10,769 nucleotides of DNA. It comes from Methanothrix sp. Its GTDB lineage: Archaea > Halobacteriota > Methanosarcinia > Methanotrichales > Methanotrichaceae. Positions 1-6,064 of this stretch are shown here, piece by piece. The position numbers and the translations under genes were made by a program. The notes below the pieces were generated by a model. That model had not been told where the DNA came from. It saw nothing but the letters and a program-made list of their open reading frames with translations, and did not search any database. Positions within the stretch are counted from its first letter, which is position 1, and each line of letters opens with the position of its first letter. The stretch lies in contig JAQTYS010000079.1 in the NCBI GenBank assembly GCA_028688175.1, forward strand, positions 1-10,769, given 5' to 3'.

Positions 1-344
1 TCCTCAGGCCGATCCTTGTAAGCCATCTCCAGCCATTTCCAGGCTTTCTGGTCTGCCTTCCACTCCTGAATCTTCTCGCGACGCTGATGCTCATTGACAT
101 CTTTTAGAGAAAGATCGATGTGGTGCCTGGACGTGTCTACATTCAATACCTTGCAGACGATCTTCTGCCCCTCTCTCACGTGGTCGCGAATGTACTTGAT
201 CCATCCGCTGGCCACCTCTGAGATATGAATCAGGCCCTGCTTACCGGAATACTCGTCCATGGAGACGAAAGCTCCGAAGTCCACTACCTGAGTCACGGTG
301 CAGACGACTAGAGATCCGACCTCTGGCCAGCCCTCACGTTGCAT
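1..344 (-). CDS. eif2a: Translation initiation factor aIF2 subunit alpha (partial, N-terminal part)
   Basis: This is the N-terminal 114 codons of aIF2-alpha, the subunit that with beta and gamma delivers initiator Met-tRNA to the small ribosomal subunit. Translation from ATG at 344 gives [17 protein letters not shown], then [24 protein letters not shown]. This is the S1-type OB fold that opens every aIF2-alpha, with the family's DFGAFV, GLIHISE and DLSLKDV signatures, followed by the start of the helical domain (the stretch around [14 protein letters not shown]). The rest lies beyond position 1. The start has a good SD sequence, GAGTGATC, formed by the end of eS27 just upstream. Only 6 bases separate it from the eS27 stop, so it is the last gene visible in the minus-strand replication/translation operon. 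The family call is secure; only completeness is unknown. Confidence 0.95.
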   Translation of the reverse strand, partial: MQREGWPEVGSLVVCTVTQVVDFGAFVSMDEYSGKQGLIHISEVASGWIKYIRDHVREGQKIVCKVLNVDTSRHHIDLSLKDVNEHQRREKIQEWKADQKAWKWLEMAYKDRPE

Positions 345-350
345 TATTGA

Positions 351-518
351 TCACTCTAAGACTTCTACAACGGCGGTCTTGATCTCAGCCTTGCCGCCCG
401 TGGGCTCAGCTAAAGTACGCCCACAGACCAGACATTTGACAACCGTAGAGGCATGGGCGAATATTACCTGCTCATTCTCGCAGTCGTTACACTTTACCTT
501 GACGAACTTGGATGGCAA
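351..518 (-). CDS. rps27e: Small ribosomal subunit protein eS27 (zinc-binding)
   Basis: This 55-residue protein begins [21 protein letters not shown] after the initiator and continues with a second cysteine pair in [20 protein letters not shown]. The C-x2-C ... C-x2-C zinc ribbon, the [12 protein letters not shown] stretch and the GGKAEI tail are characteristic of archaeal/eukaryotic eS27, a structural protein of the small subunit. No ATG or GTG is available at the right place. A TTG at 518 lies two bases after the eL42 stop and about 8 bases after GGTGGAGG, a strong SD that overlaps the end of eL42, so TTG is the supported start. It sits between eL42 and aIF2-alpha in a tight operon, implying coupled translation. 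It is too short and has too unusual a start for many gene callers, but the family assignment is firm. Confidence 0.93.
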   Translation of the reverse strand: MPSKFVKVKCNDCENEQVIFAHASTVVKCLVCGRTLAEPTGGKAEIKTAVVEVLE

Positions 519-520
519 AT

Positions 521-802
521 CTATCCCTCCACCAGATCGAACTTGCCTGCCCTAAAGCCGGGACGGTTATGGGCCTTCTTGCAAGTGTTGCATCGGTAGC
601 GCAGGTTCAGCCTCTTGACGGGCTTGTCGCCGCCCGGCACTTTAGAGAACTTGCCCTGATTTCCTATACCATTGGCCCGTGCTTTCTGCCTCGTGATATG
701 AGTCATTGAGGAAGCACGGCCTTTTCTCACCCTCTCCACCGTTTGGGGGGTATGCTTTTTACAGAACGGACAATAAGCGTTAAGCTTTTTCGGCATCTTC
801 AC
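521..802 (-). CDS. rpl44e: Large ribosomal subunit protein eL42 (L44e)
   Basis: This 93-residue basic protein begins [20 protein letters not shown] and contains [20 protein letters not shown], then [20 protein letters not shown] and [20 protein letters not shown]. The two C-x2-C pairs (residues 11-14, and RCNTC near 70-73) form the zinc site of eL42, which sits near the E site of the large subunit. The length matches archaeal homologues. The start is GTG at 802. The ATG two codons later is possible, but archaeal homologues keep the extra Met-Lys, and a purine-rich GATGAT stretch lies about 6 bases upstream of the GTG. The stop of the GINS gene is 6 bases upstream, and eS27 starts 2 bases after this stop, so the gene is part of the continuous operon. 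Confidence 0.96.
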   Translation of the reverse strand: MKMPKKLNAYCPFCKKHTPQTVERVRKGRASSMTHITRQKARANGIGNQGKFSKVPGGDKPVKRLNLRYRCNTCKKAHNRPGFRAGKFDLVEG

Positions 803-808
803 AACACA

Positions 809-1375
809 TCATCTCTCAATCTTCACTTCAGAAGCTAATTTTTTGTTGCGCAGATTTCTGGCGTGAACGGCCGGGAGCACAGCCACATCATCCTTCCCGA
901 GAAGGTAATTTCTCCCGTCAACTCCCACGAACAGAGGAACACTATCCAGCAACCGCACAATTTCGTATTCCCGAGGTATATCTTTCTTGCCCATTAAAGG
1001 CTTTTCGGTGTGAGCTACATGGGCCAGGATGGCCTCGCGTCCCGAGGCAATGGCAGAGAGCATCTGCCGGTAGATCTCCTCCTCCTCCTCAGTCATGCCG
1101 GGGAGGGCCTCTTCCCGAGAAGCTGATCTGGCACTGCGCAAGGCTCTACGGACTATCTTTTTTACCCTCTGGTCAATGAGCTTGTTAACGCTGTTCTTCT
1201 CGCTCTTGAGGGTATCTTGCAGAATCTGAGCCTCAACGCTAAAGGAGTCATCTACCTTTGATAGCTCCTGCCCCAGGCCTGCCAGATAAACGCCTACCTG
1301 CTGGTAGAAGTTCCTATCCAGATGCTGAAGCTCAGCGGATTTGCGTTCCTCTCGGAGCGCATTGGCTAGATCCAA
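809..1375 (-). CDS. DNA replication complex GINS family protein (Gins51/Sld5-Psf1 type)
   Basis: This 188-residue protein is a subunit of GINS, which with Cdc45/GAN and MCM forms the archaeal replicative helicase. Residues 1-115 are mostly helical and charged, with a long acidic stretch near EEEEEIYRQMLSAI. They match the A domain, including the AL+SARSASREEALPGMT region that resembles the GINS51 linker after the basic helix. Residues 135-188 form a compact beta-rich B domain: YEIVRLLDSVPLFVGVDGR then NYLLGKDDVAVLPAVHARNL. A C-terminal B domain is the Gins51 (Sld5/Psf1-like) arrangement, as opposed to Gins23. The start is TTG at 1375, preceded by AAGGTG about 6-9 bases upstream. Its neighbours priS and eL42 are the classic partners of this gene in archaea, which strongly supports the call despite low sequence conservation of the A domain. 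Confidence 0.88.
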   Translation of the reverse strand: MDLANALREERKSAELQHLDRNFYQQVGVYLAGLGQELSKVDDSFSVEAQILQDTLKSEKNSVNKLIDQRVKKIVRRALRSARSASREEALPGMTEEEEEIYRQMLSAIASGREAILAHVAHTEKPLMGKKDIPREYEIVRLLDSVPLFVGVDGRNYLLGKDDVAVLPAVHARNLRNKKLASEVKIER

Positions 1376-1410
1376 TCCTTACACCTTCATGCCCCTTTGC
1401 GGGCTTGTTG

Positions 1411-1434
1411 TCAGTTGGTCAAATAATATATAGA
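1411..1434 (-). promoter_or_regulatory. Candidate archaeal promoter (TATA box) for the GINS-eL42-eS27-aIF2-alpha genes
   Basis: Between the priS stop (1435) and the GINS start (1375) lies an AT-rich patch reading, on the minus strand, TTAATCTATATATTATTTG. The CTATATATTA core (about 1422-1431) is a good TATA box. A start site about 25 bases downstream would fall near 1400, leaving a leader of about 25 bases that contains the AAGGTG ribosome-binding site. This would let the translation genes be transcribed independently of amidase and priS. It is inferred from position and composition only. Confidence 0.5.
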
Positions 1435-2709
1435 TTAATGCTTTGTGCGAGCTTCTGCTACACCACGCGCCATGAGAAAAACGGCGACATAGGCAGGCAG
1501 CTCCGTCGGCCCCTCCACGAGATGGAAGCTTTCGCCTTTCATTACAGTCTTGAAGGGCTTTATTATTTGCAGCGGCACAGCCTCCTCCCCGAAGACCACG
1601 GCATCTTGCAGTGGATCGAAGTCCTCCAGGTCGCGGAGCGTGAGGGAAGTCACGCGCATTCCCGAGCCGCCGTGCAGGCTGCCGGGACAACGAATCAGCC
1701 GACGCACGTCTGCGGTGACAGGCTCGTCTGTCTCGCCGCGCTCCTCATCCAAATTGAAGCCCACCTTCACGCCCTCGCTGTCCAAAAACTCCACGAGAAG
1801 AAGCTTCCAGATTGAAGCGCTTCCTCGAAAGAGGTCCAGATTTCCCCCGGCAATCTCAGCCAAAACATTTGAACCCTGCAGGCTCCGATAAAAGCTGGCA
1901 GCTTTTTTGGGTCCGATCCCTTTGCGTTTTGAGAGAAGAGCGATAGCCTCAGTCTCGTTTAGGCGGCGCAGATCTTCTACAAAAGAGATGATGGCTCGAT
2001 TGACCCTACCGCCCCAGCCCGGAGCGCCTGTGGCGGGCGCACGCAGCCGAAAAGCCCGATCTTTCCCCCAGTCGCCTTCCATGGGGGCCATGTGAATGAA
2101 CCGATCCATAGCCAGGCCCCGGCCAGCCAGGTAATCCACGATCTCCCGTCGCTCATCGCCCCCAAAACTAAAGATGCGCGGGTCTCGAACGTGAATATGA
2201 TAGCCTCGGCCTCCGGAAAAGACCACACTCATTCTGCTCTCGCTAAAGCCAAAATCGGCAGTAAGAAATCCCAGCAGCTTTTGCGTCTCCTTCTTGACCA
2301 ATTCCAGCATCTCGCTGTAGCTCTTGGGTGCATTTCTCAGGTGATCGGCATCCAGGTCGAAGATGAGGTCCGCACCCTGCCAGAGCTTCTCCTTCATGGT
2401 AGGCGCGCCGGGCCTCTGGTAGTAGGCAGCGGAGTGATAGACGTGGCGCGGCACCATGGCCCGCACATAATCGATAAGTTCGCCCTGCGAGAAGAATGAT
2501 TTGTGCCGACGCATGCCGGAGTCGTCGAAGAAGAGAAAGCCCCACTCGCGAGAAGCAAGGCTAGGCGGGGCATCCAGGGAGGATTCAAGGTAATAGCCCC
2601 GGAACTTGGAGACCAGGAAATTATGGGTTAGAGCGTTCAGTATCCCACCTTCCGTAGACCTCTGGCCGGCGATCGGCAAAGCAAGAGACCTCGCGACGGA
2701 ATAGATCAC
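1435..2709 (-). CDS. priS: DNA primase small (catalytic) subunit PriS
   Basis: This is the catalytic subunit of the archaeal/eukaryotic-type primase, which makes RNA/DNA primers with PriL. Counting from the longest start, the REWGFLFFD motif lies near residues 54-62, and the metal-binding aspartates are in LIFDLDADHL (near 115-124). The nucleotide-binding SGGRGYHIHVRDPR motif is near 165-178, and the RLIRCPGSLHGGSGM motif near 342-357; all are hallmarks of PriS. The 5' end is uncertain. ATG at 2709 gives 424 residues and an 89-base overlap with the upstream amidase gene. Family members normally begin only a few residues before the conserved TxxFLxxKFxxYY stretch, here THNFLVSKFRGYY. That would place the start at TTG 2679, or at a non-canonical CTG at 2640 preceded by GGAAGGTGG. 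The protein from 2640 would have 401 residues. The gene is intact. Confidence 0.95.
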   Translation of the reverse strand: MIYSVARSLALPIAGQRSTEGGILNALTHNFLVSKFRGYYLESSLDAPPSLASREWGFLFFDDSGMRRHKSFFSQGELIDYVRAMVPRHVYHSAAYYQRPGAPTMKEKLWQGADLIFDLDADHLRNAPKSYSEMLELVKKETQKLLGFLTADFGFSESRMSVVFSGGRGYHIHVRDPRIFSFGGDERREIVDYLAGRGLAMDRFIHMAPMEGDWGKDRAFRLRAPATGAPGWGGRVNRAIISFVEDLRRLNETEAIALLSKRKGIGPKKAASFYRSLQGSNVLAEIAGGNLDLFRGSASIWKLLLVEFLDSEGVKVGFNLDEERGETDEPVTADVRRLIRCPGSLHGGSGMRVTSLTLRDLEDFDPLQDAVVFGEEAVPLQIIKPFKTVMKGESFHLVEGPTELPAYVAVFLMARGVAEARTKH

Positions 2710-3391
2710 GATCAGCCAGGTCTATATCGGCCAGAATGACCGTCTGCTCCAATCCAGCTTCGACCAAAACCCGGCCCCGAGCATCGACGATCAATGATCC
2801 TCCGCCCGAGGCCCAGTTGCAGGCCAGATGAGGCATCTGATTTTCTATGGCCCGGGCCATGGCCAGCGTGCGCCATTGCTCGCGACGCAGGGCGGGAAAC
2901 TGGGCCACGGTGACGAGAAATTCAGCGCCCTGCAAGGCAAGGGTGCGCGCCACCTCGGGAAAGCGCAGGTCGTAGCAGACCTGCAGGCCCACCAGGCCCC
3001 ACTTCGTATTCACGGGTAAGATGACTTTTCCGCCATCGAAATGCACCTTCTCCCCACCAAAGGGGTGAATCTTGGGACGAATCTGCAAACGATTTCCTTC
3101 AAGACAGAAGCCCAGGTTCTGCCGGCCCCTGCGCAACGAGCTGAGGAAAATGCAATTGTGCTCGCGGGCCAGAGCCCAGAAGGGATCAAGCGAGGGATAG
3201 GGCGGCCTGTCTTGTGCAGCTTGGGTGGATTGCAGGGATGGCTCATAGCAAAAGCCGGTCAGGAATAGCTCAGGAAGGACCAGGATCTCGGCTCCTTTGG
3301 CCAGAGCGCTGCCAGCCATCTGCAATGCTCGAGAGAGGTTCTCTTCGGATTTACAAGGTTCTATCTGTAGCTGAAGGCAGGCAGCTCGCAT
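2621..3391 (-). CDS. Carbon-nitrogen hydrolase (nitrilase superfamily amidase, omega-amidase-like)
   Basis: This 256-residue cytosolic enzyme hydrolyses C-N bonds of small amides through a Cys-Lys-Glu triad. All three residues are visible: Glu41 in ILVLPELFLTGF, Lys107 in IRPKIHPFGGE and Cys139 in GLQVCYDLRFPEVAR. The RRPEVYGRWD ending is typical of the Nit2/YafV-like branch, which suggests an omega-amidase or metabolite-repair deamidase. The substrate cannot be read from the sequence, and N-carbamoyl or glutathione-like substrates are alternatives. It starts at ATG 3391 with no clear ribosome-binding site and a TATA-like element about 26 bases upstream, so the transcript may be leaderless. 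Its 3' end overlaps priS, making it the first gene of the replication/translation cluster. That association with priS is unexplained by its predicted chemistry. Confidence 0.9.
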   Translation of the reverse strand: MRAACLQLQIEPCKSEENLSRALQMAGSALAKGAEILVLPELFLTGFCYEPSLQSTQAAQDRPPYPSLDPFWALAREHNCIFLSSLRRGRQNLGFCLEGNRLQIRPKIHPFGGEKVHFDGGKVILPVNTKWGLVGLQVCYDLRFPEVARTLALQGAEFLVTVAQFPALRREQWRTLAMARAIENQMPHLACNWASGGGSLIVDARGRVLVEAGLEQTVILADIDLADRDLFRREVSCFADRRPEVYGRWDTERSNP

Positions 3392-3437
3392 AATAAAAAT
3401 AGGGCAAGTTCGGATATATTAATGTAAGAGTGGTTTA
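3392..3437. promoter_or_regulatory. Divergent promoter region with a near-palindromic TATA element
   Basis: This 46-bp spacer separates the amidase gene (minus) from the first channel gene (plus). It contains ATATATTAAT at about 3414-3423, which reads as a TATA-like box on both strands. Measured from its centre, about 26 bases reaches the ATG at 3391 on one side and roughly the ATG at 3438 on the other. One element could therefore serve both directions and give nearly leaderless mRNAs. No strong SD precedes either start. Two separate promoters overlapping in the same bases cannot be excluded. Confidence 0.45.
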
Positions 3438-4238
3438 ATGGCCGGAAGCTACAAAGTTCGCATCTACGAGATCCTGGAGTCGACCGACGCCAAAGATAAA
3501 ACTGCTGAAGCAGTGAACCTCTTCATGCTGGTACTGGTGGTCCTCAATGTCACCGCTGTGGTCCTGGAGACGGTGGATAGCATTTATACAGCCCATAAAG
3601 TTCTGTTTCATTACTTCGCAGACATATCAGTAGTAATATTTTCTATTGAATACCTCTTGCGCCTCTGGTCTTGCGATGTAGACCCCAAATACCGCCACCC
3701 ATTCTCGGGAAGGCTGCGCTTCGCTCTGACTCCGTTGGCGCTAATAGACCTTCTGGTGATATTGCCCGCCTATGTCGCCCTGGCCTTTCCCGCGGATCAT
3801 ATGCTCCTGCGAAGCCTTCGCGTGCTCTGGACCTTCCGGCTTCTCAAGCTGAGCCGGTACTCAGAGTCCCTACAGACCATTATGGATGTGATTCGCGCCC
3901 AACAACGCGAGCTGGCCATGAGCTTCTCAGCCATCATGTTCTTCATGGTGCTCTCCTCGACTTTGATTTATTTCCTGGAGCATGAGGCTCAGCCCCACCG
4001 TTTTCCGGACATACCCGCCACCATGTGGTGGGCGGTGCTGACCATGACCACCGTCGGCGACAATTTCTACCCCATAACTCCACTGGGAAAGCTGGCAGGC
4101 GGGCTGATCATAATTTTGGGCGTGGCCACTTTTGCCCTGCCCACGTCCATTCTCACCTCCGGATTTGTGGATGAACTGGAGAGACGCCGGGAGGAGAAGG
4201 AAGCCGCCGAGAAAGAGATCCGGGAAAACGGCCCATAA
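3438..4238 (+). CDS. Voltage-gated-type potassium channel homologue with altered selectivity filter
   Basis: This 266-residue membrane protein has the six-helix plan of bacterial/archaeal Kv channels. S1 is about 27-46, S2 58-76 (IFSIEYLLRLW), S3 96-116 (LIDLLVILPAY), S4 122-140, S5 157-180, pore helix 193-206 and S6 217-243. The pore reads TMTTVGDNFYPITP (202-215), where its downstream neighbour has TLTTVGYGDIYPKTP. The GYG triplet is gone and the loop is one residue shorter. S4 reads LLRSLRVLWTFRLLKLSR; Trp131 and Met122 occupy positions that are arginines in the neighbour. The gene is otherwise intact, with conserved spacing and a charged C-terminal tail (ELERRREEKEAAEKE). It may be a non-selective pore, a non-conducting or regulatory subunit that pairs with the next gene's product, or an early pseudogene. 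The channel fold is clear; conduction of potassium is doubtful. Confidence 0.88.
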   Translation: MAGSYKVRIYEILESTDAKDKTAEAVNLFMLVLVVLNVTAVVLETVDSIYTAHKVLFHYFADISVVIFSIEYLLRLWSCDVDPKYRHPFSGRLRFALTPLALIDLLVILPAYVALAFPADHMLLRSLRVLWTFRLLKLSRYSESLQTIMDVIRAQQRELAMSFSAIMFFMVLSSTLIYFLEHEAQPHRFPDIPATMWWAVLTMTTVGDNFYPITPLGKLAGGLIIILGVATFALPTSILTSGFVDELERRREEKEAAEKEIRENGP

Positions 4239-4251
4239 ATTGTACTGGAAG

Positions 4252-4260
4252 AATTTAAAT
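4252..4260 (+). promoter_or_regulatory. Candidate TATA box upstream of the second channel gene
   Basis: AATTTAAAT lies between the first channel stop (4238) and the ATG at 4288, about 30 bases before the start. Only a weak SD precedes that ATG, so a short or absent leader driven from this box is plausible. It would let the second channel be expressed separately from the first. The evidence is position and composition only. Confidence 0.35.
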
Positions 4261-4287
4261 GCAAAACGGCACTTCCTAATTCCGGAC

Positions 4288-5118
4288 ATGAATATGAAGC
4301 TCAAGACGCGGATCTTCGGCATACTGGAGCCTGGCGATGAAGACAGCAGGTATTTCGATCCATTTATAACGGTACTGATTGTATTAAATGTAGCCGCTGT
4401 GGTACTGGAGACAGTTGATTGGCTCAATGCCAGTTATGGGCGGCTATTTCGCGCCTTCGATCTCTTTTCCGTCGCCGTATTCACAGTGGAATACATTCTG
4501 CGCGCCTGGAGCTGCACTGAAAATCCCAGGTTCAGAGCGCCCATTTCGGGGAGGCTGCGCTATCTTATTACCCCCATGGCGATTATTGATCTATTGGCTA
4601 TACTGCCCTTCTACCTGCCGTTCGTCATCCCGGACCTGCGCTTTGTTCGAGCCTTACGCCTCTTCCGTCTCTTCCGGATATTGAAGCTGGCCAGGTATTC
4701 CGATGCCCTGAAGACATTTGCCGAAGTTCTCAACCTCAAGAAAGAAGAGCTGGGCGTGACGCTATTTGCCACCCTGATTATGCTCACTGTGGCATCCAGC
4801 ATGGTCTATGAAGCAGAGAACGAGGTTCAACCGGAGGCTTTTGCCAACATTCCCGATGCCATGTGGTGGGGAGTGGTCACCCTGACCACTGTGGGCTACG
4901 GAGATATCTATCCCAAGACGCCCCTGGGAAAATTCATTGGCTCTTTTGTGGTAATAGCAGGAGTCGGCCTGTTTGCCCTTCCGGCAGGCATTCTGGCCTC
5001 GGGATTCAACGAGGTGCTGCAGAGAAGAAAAGAGAAGCACCGGAAGAAGATGATCTGCCCGCACTGCCACAGGTATATCGGCGATTATGTGATGATGAAG
5101 GAAGAGGAAGACGAATGA
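4288..5118 (+). CDS. Voltage-gated-type potassium channel (six transmembrane helices)
   Basis: This 276-residue channel has a canonical filter TLTTVGYGDIYP (198-209). Its full S4 has arginines or lysine every third residue (R118, 121, 124, 127, 130, K133, R136), in the manner of KvAP-type voltage sensors. S1 is about 25-43, S2 55-74, S3 95-115, S5 156-176 and S6 214-240 (IAGVGLFALPAGILASGF). It should form a tetrameric potassium channel in the cytoplasmic membrane. The frame is open upstream to 4132, but that part overlaps the previous gene in another frame. The ATG at 4288 gives an N terminus (MNMKLKTRIFGILE) that aligns residue for residue with the paralogue (MAGSYKVRIYEILE). ATG 4294 is the alternative. 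The C terminus carries a basic stretch, then MICPHCHRYIGD with a single C-x2-C pair and an acidic end, absent from the paralogue. The two genes are an evident tandem duplication. Confidence 0.93.
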   Translation: MNMKLKTRIFGILEPGDEDSRYFDPFITVLIVLNVAAVVLETVDWLNASYGRLFRAFDLFSVAVFTVEYILRAWSCTENPRFRAPISGRLRYLITPMAIIDLLAILPFYLPFVIPDLRFVRALRLFRLFRILKLARYSDALKTFAEVLNLKKEELGVTLFATLIMLTVASSMVYEAENEVQPEAFANIPDAMWWGVVTLTTVGYGDIYPKTPLGKFIGSFVVIAGVGLFALPAGILASGFNEVLQRRKEKHRKKMICPHCHRYIGDYVMMKEEEDE

Positions 5119-5163
5119 AGCAGTCTCCAGAGATCGCGAGGCGTAAGGGTGGCTGACTCTTCG

Positions 5164-5188
5164 TGCAGGTCTTCATGACACACCTGCA
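5164..5188 (+). repeat. Inverted repeat flanking the acetyltransferase start codon
   Basis: TGCAGGT (5164-5170) and ACCTGCA (5182-5188) are perfect 7-bp inverted arms around an 11-base loop that contains the ATG at 5175. In RNA, the AGGT that could act as the ribosome-binding site would be in the stem. The hairpin could affect translation of the acetyltransferase, or be a protein-binding palindrome; chance is possible at this length. Confidence 0.4.
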
Positions 5189-5765
5189 AATATTAGGTAG
5201 GGGAGTTTGTTATACCGGAGTTGAGGCTTTGAAAAAAGATAACGGAGAATGTTGCGTAACACTCGATGTTGCAGGAAAGGAGGACCTGTTGGGCTTCAAG
5301 AGAGACCTGCAAGAAGCATTTGCTAAAGCTGTGACTGAAGCATTTGGCTCTATCCCAGATGAAATGATTCCTTCTGATGAAGATATCGAGGAATCCTTCA
5401 ATGCTCCGGGCGCCGTAACCTATCACATCCTCTCAGATGGAAATAAGGTCGGCGGCGCTGTACTGGCTATTGATGAAGCAACACATCACAACTCGCTTGA
5501 TTTCTTCTATATATCTACAAAGGAACATGGTCGTGGCATTGGGTACAAGGCATGGAGAGCAATTGAGGAAAGGTATCCCGAGACAAGGGTTTGGGAAACT
5601 CACACGCCGTATTTTGAAAAACGCAATATTCACTTCTACGTTAATAAATGCGGATTTAAGATTGTCGAATATTATAATATGTATAATCCAGATCCCCATA
5701 AAGCTGATAAAGAAAGCCTGCCTGAAGATGGGGAGCTATTTAGATTTGAAAAGATCATGAGGTAA
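5175..5765 (+). CDS. GNAT-family N-acetyltransferase
   Basis: This protein of 196 residues (from ATG 5175) transfers an acetyl group from acetyl-CoA to an unknown amine. The acetyl-CoA loop is [19 protein letters not shown], following the LDFFYIS strand (motif A, Q/R-x-x-G-x-G/A type). Motif B is [18 protein letters not shown]. The central part ([19 protein letters not shown], then [20 protein letters not shown]) resembles a widespread bacterial/archaeal subgroup of unknown substrate. Family members usually begin close to the strand here reading [15 protein letters not shown]. The roughly 27 residues before it may therefore be extra, with GTG 5163, ATG 5175 and TTG 5229 all possible starts. 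ATG is preferred because AGGT precedes it. The coding sequence is AT-richer than the channels and replication genes and may be a later arrival. Beyond it lies a tract of gene remnants. Confidence 0.85.
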   Translation: MTHLQILGRGVCYTGVEALKKDNGECCVTLDVAGKEDLLGFKRDLQEAFAKAVTEAFGSIPDEMIPSDEDIEESFNAPGAVTYHILSDGNKVGGAVLAIDEATHHNSLDFFYISTKEHGRGIGYKAWRAIEERYPETRVWETHTPYFEKRNIHFYVNKCGFKIVEYYNMYNPDPHKADKESLPEDGELFRFEKIMR

Positions 5766-5869
5766 TCGCTGTGAACCCTTCTGAAAAGGGCGATGCGGAG
5801 ACAAAAAAATTTCTTGAGCTTTGCAGATGGCTCTATAATTGCAGCTATTCGACCATGCCGTCTAAATCA

Positions 5870-6061
5870 TTATAAATTCAAACGGCAATCCAAGAAACGG
5901 CTTTCCTTCGAAAGACCTTTGAATTGCATCGATAACGGATATTGGGTTCTTTTTAGCCGTTGAGATATATCCTCGTTTATATCCATGAGTATGGCAGTTG
6001 CCAGCCTGAGAAGAGATCTATCATTTGAGAATGCCCCAACGACTCTACTTCTTCTTTTGAG
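5870..6061 (-). pseudogene. IS256/mutator-type transposase remnant (C-terminal fragment)
   Basis: The minus strand between 6061 and about 5960 encodes LKRRSRVVGAFSNDRSLLR followed by LATAILMDINED. The pattern RR-R-VVGAFxNxxSLLRLxxAxLxxxxE is the C-terminal signature of IS256/mutator-family DDE transposases. Residues after about 5970 no longer look like the family in this frame. A shifted frame (to 5862) reads GYKRGYISTAKKNP, which could be the frameshifted continuation. A stop codon at 6062-6064 cuts the upstream side and no catalytic region is present, so it is a dead tail. Terminal inverted repeats were not found. The assignment rests on motif recall over about 30 residues. Confidence 0.55.
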
Positions 6062-6064
6062 TTA

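Noticed and set aside
1258..1815. Plus-strand ORF of 185 codons spanning the GINS and priS genes
   Set aside because: It crosses two well-supported minus-strand genes and the promoter between them, with no domain content.
4132..4287. N-terminal extension of the second channel frame back to 4132
   Set aside because: It overlaps the first channel's coding end in another frame, is Arg/Pro-rich and unlike the family; ATG 4288 aligns exactly with the paralogue's N terminus.
5776..5790. CCCTT-CTGAA-AAGGG hairpin after the acetyltransferase as a terminator
   Set aside because: The stem is only 5 bp and is not followed by a T-run on the plus strand.
5771..5875. GTG-initiated 34-residue plus-strand ORF after the acetyltransferase (VNPSEKGDAETKKFLELC...)
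   Set aside because: It could be the 5' stub of a gene interrupted by the IS fragment, possibly the HNH gene, but there is no recognisable motif and no clear ribosome-binding site, so it is not called.
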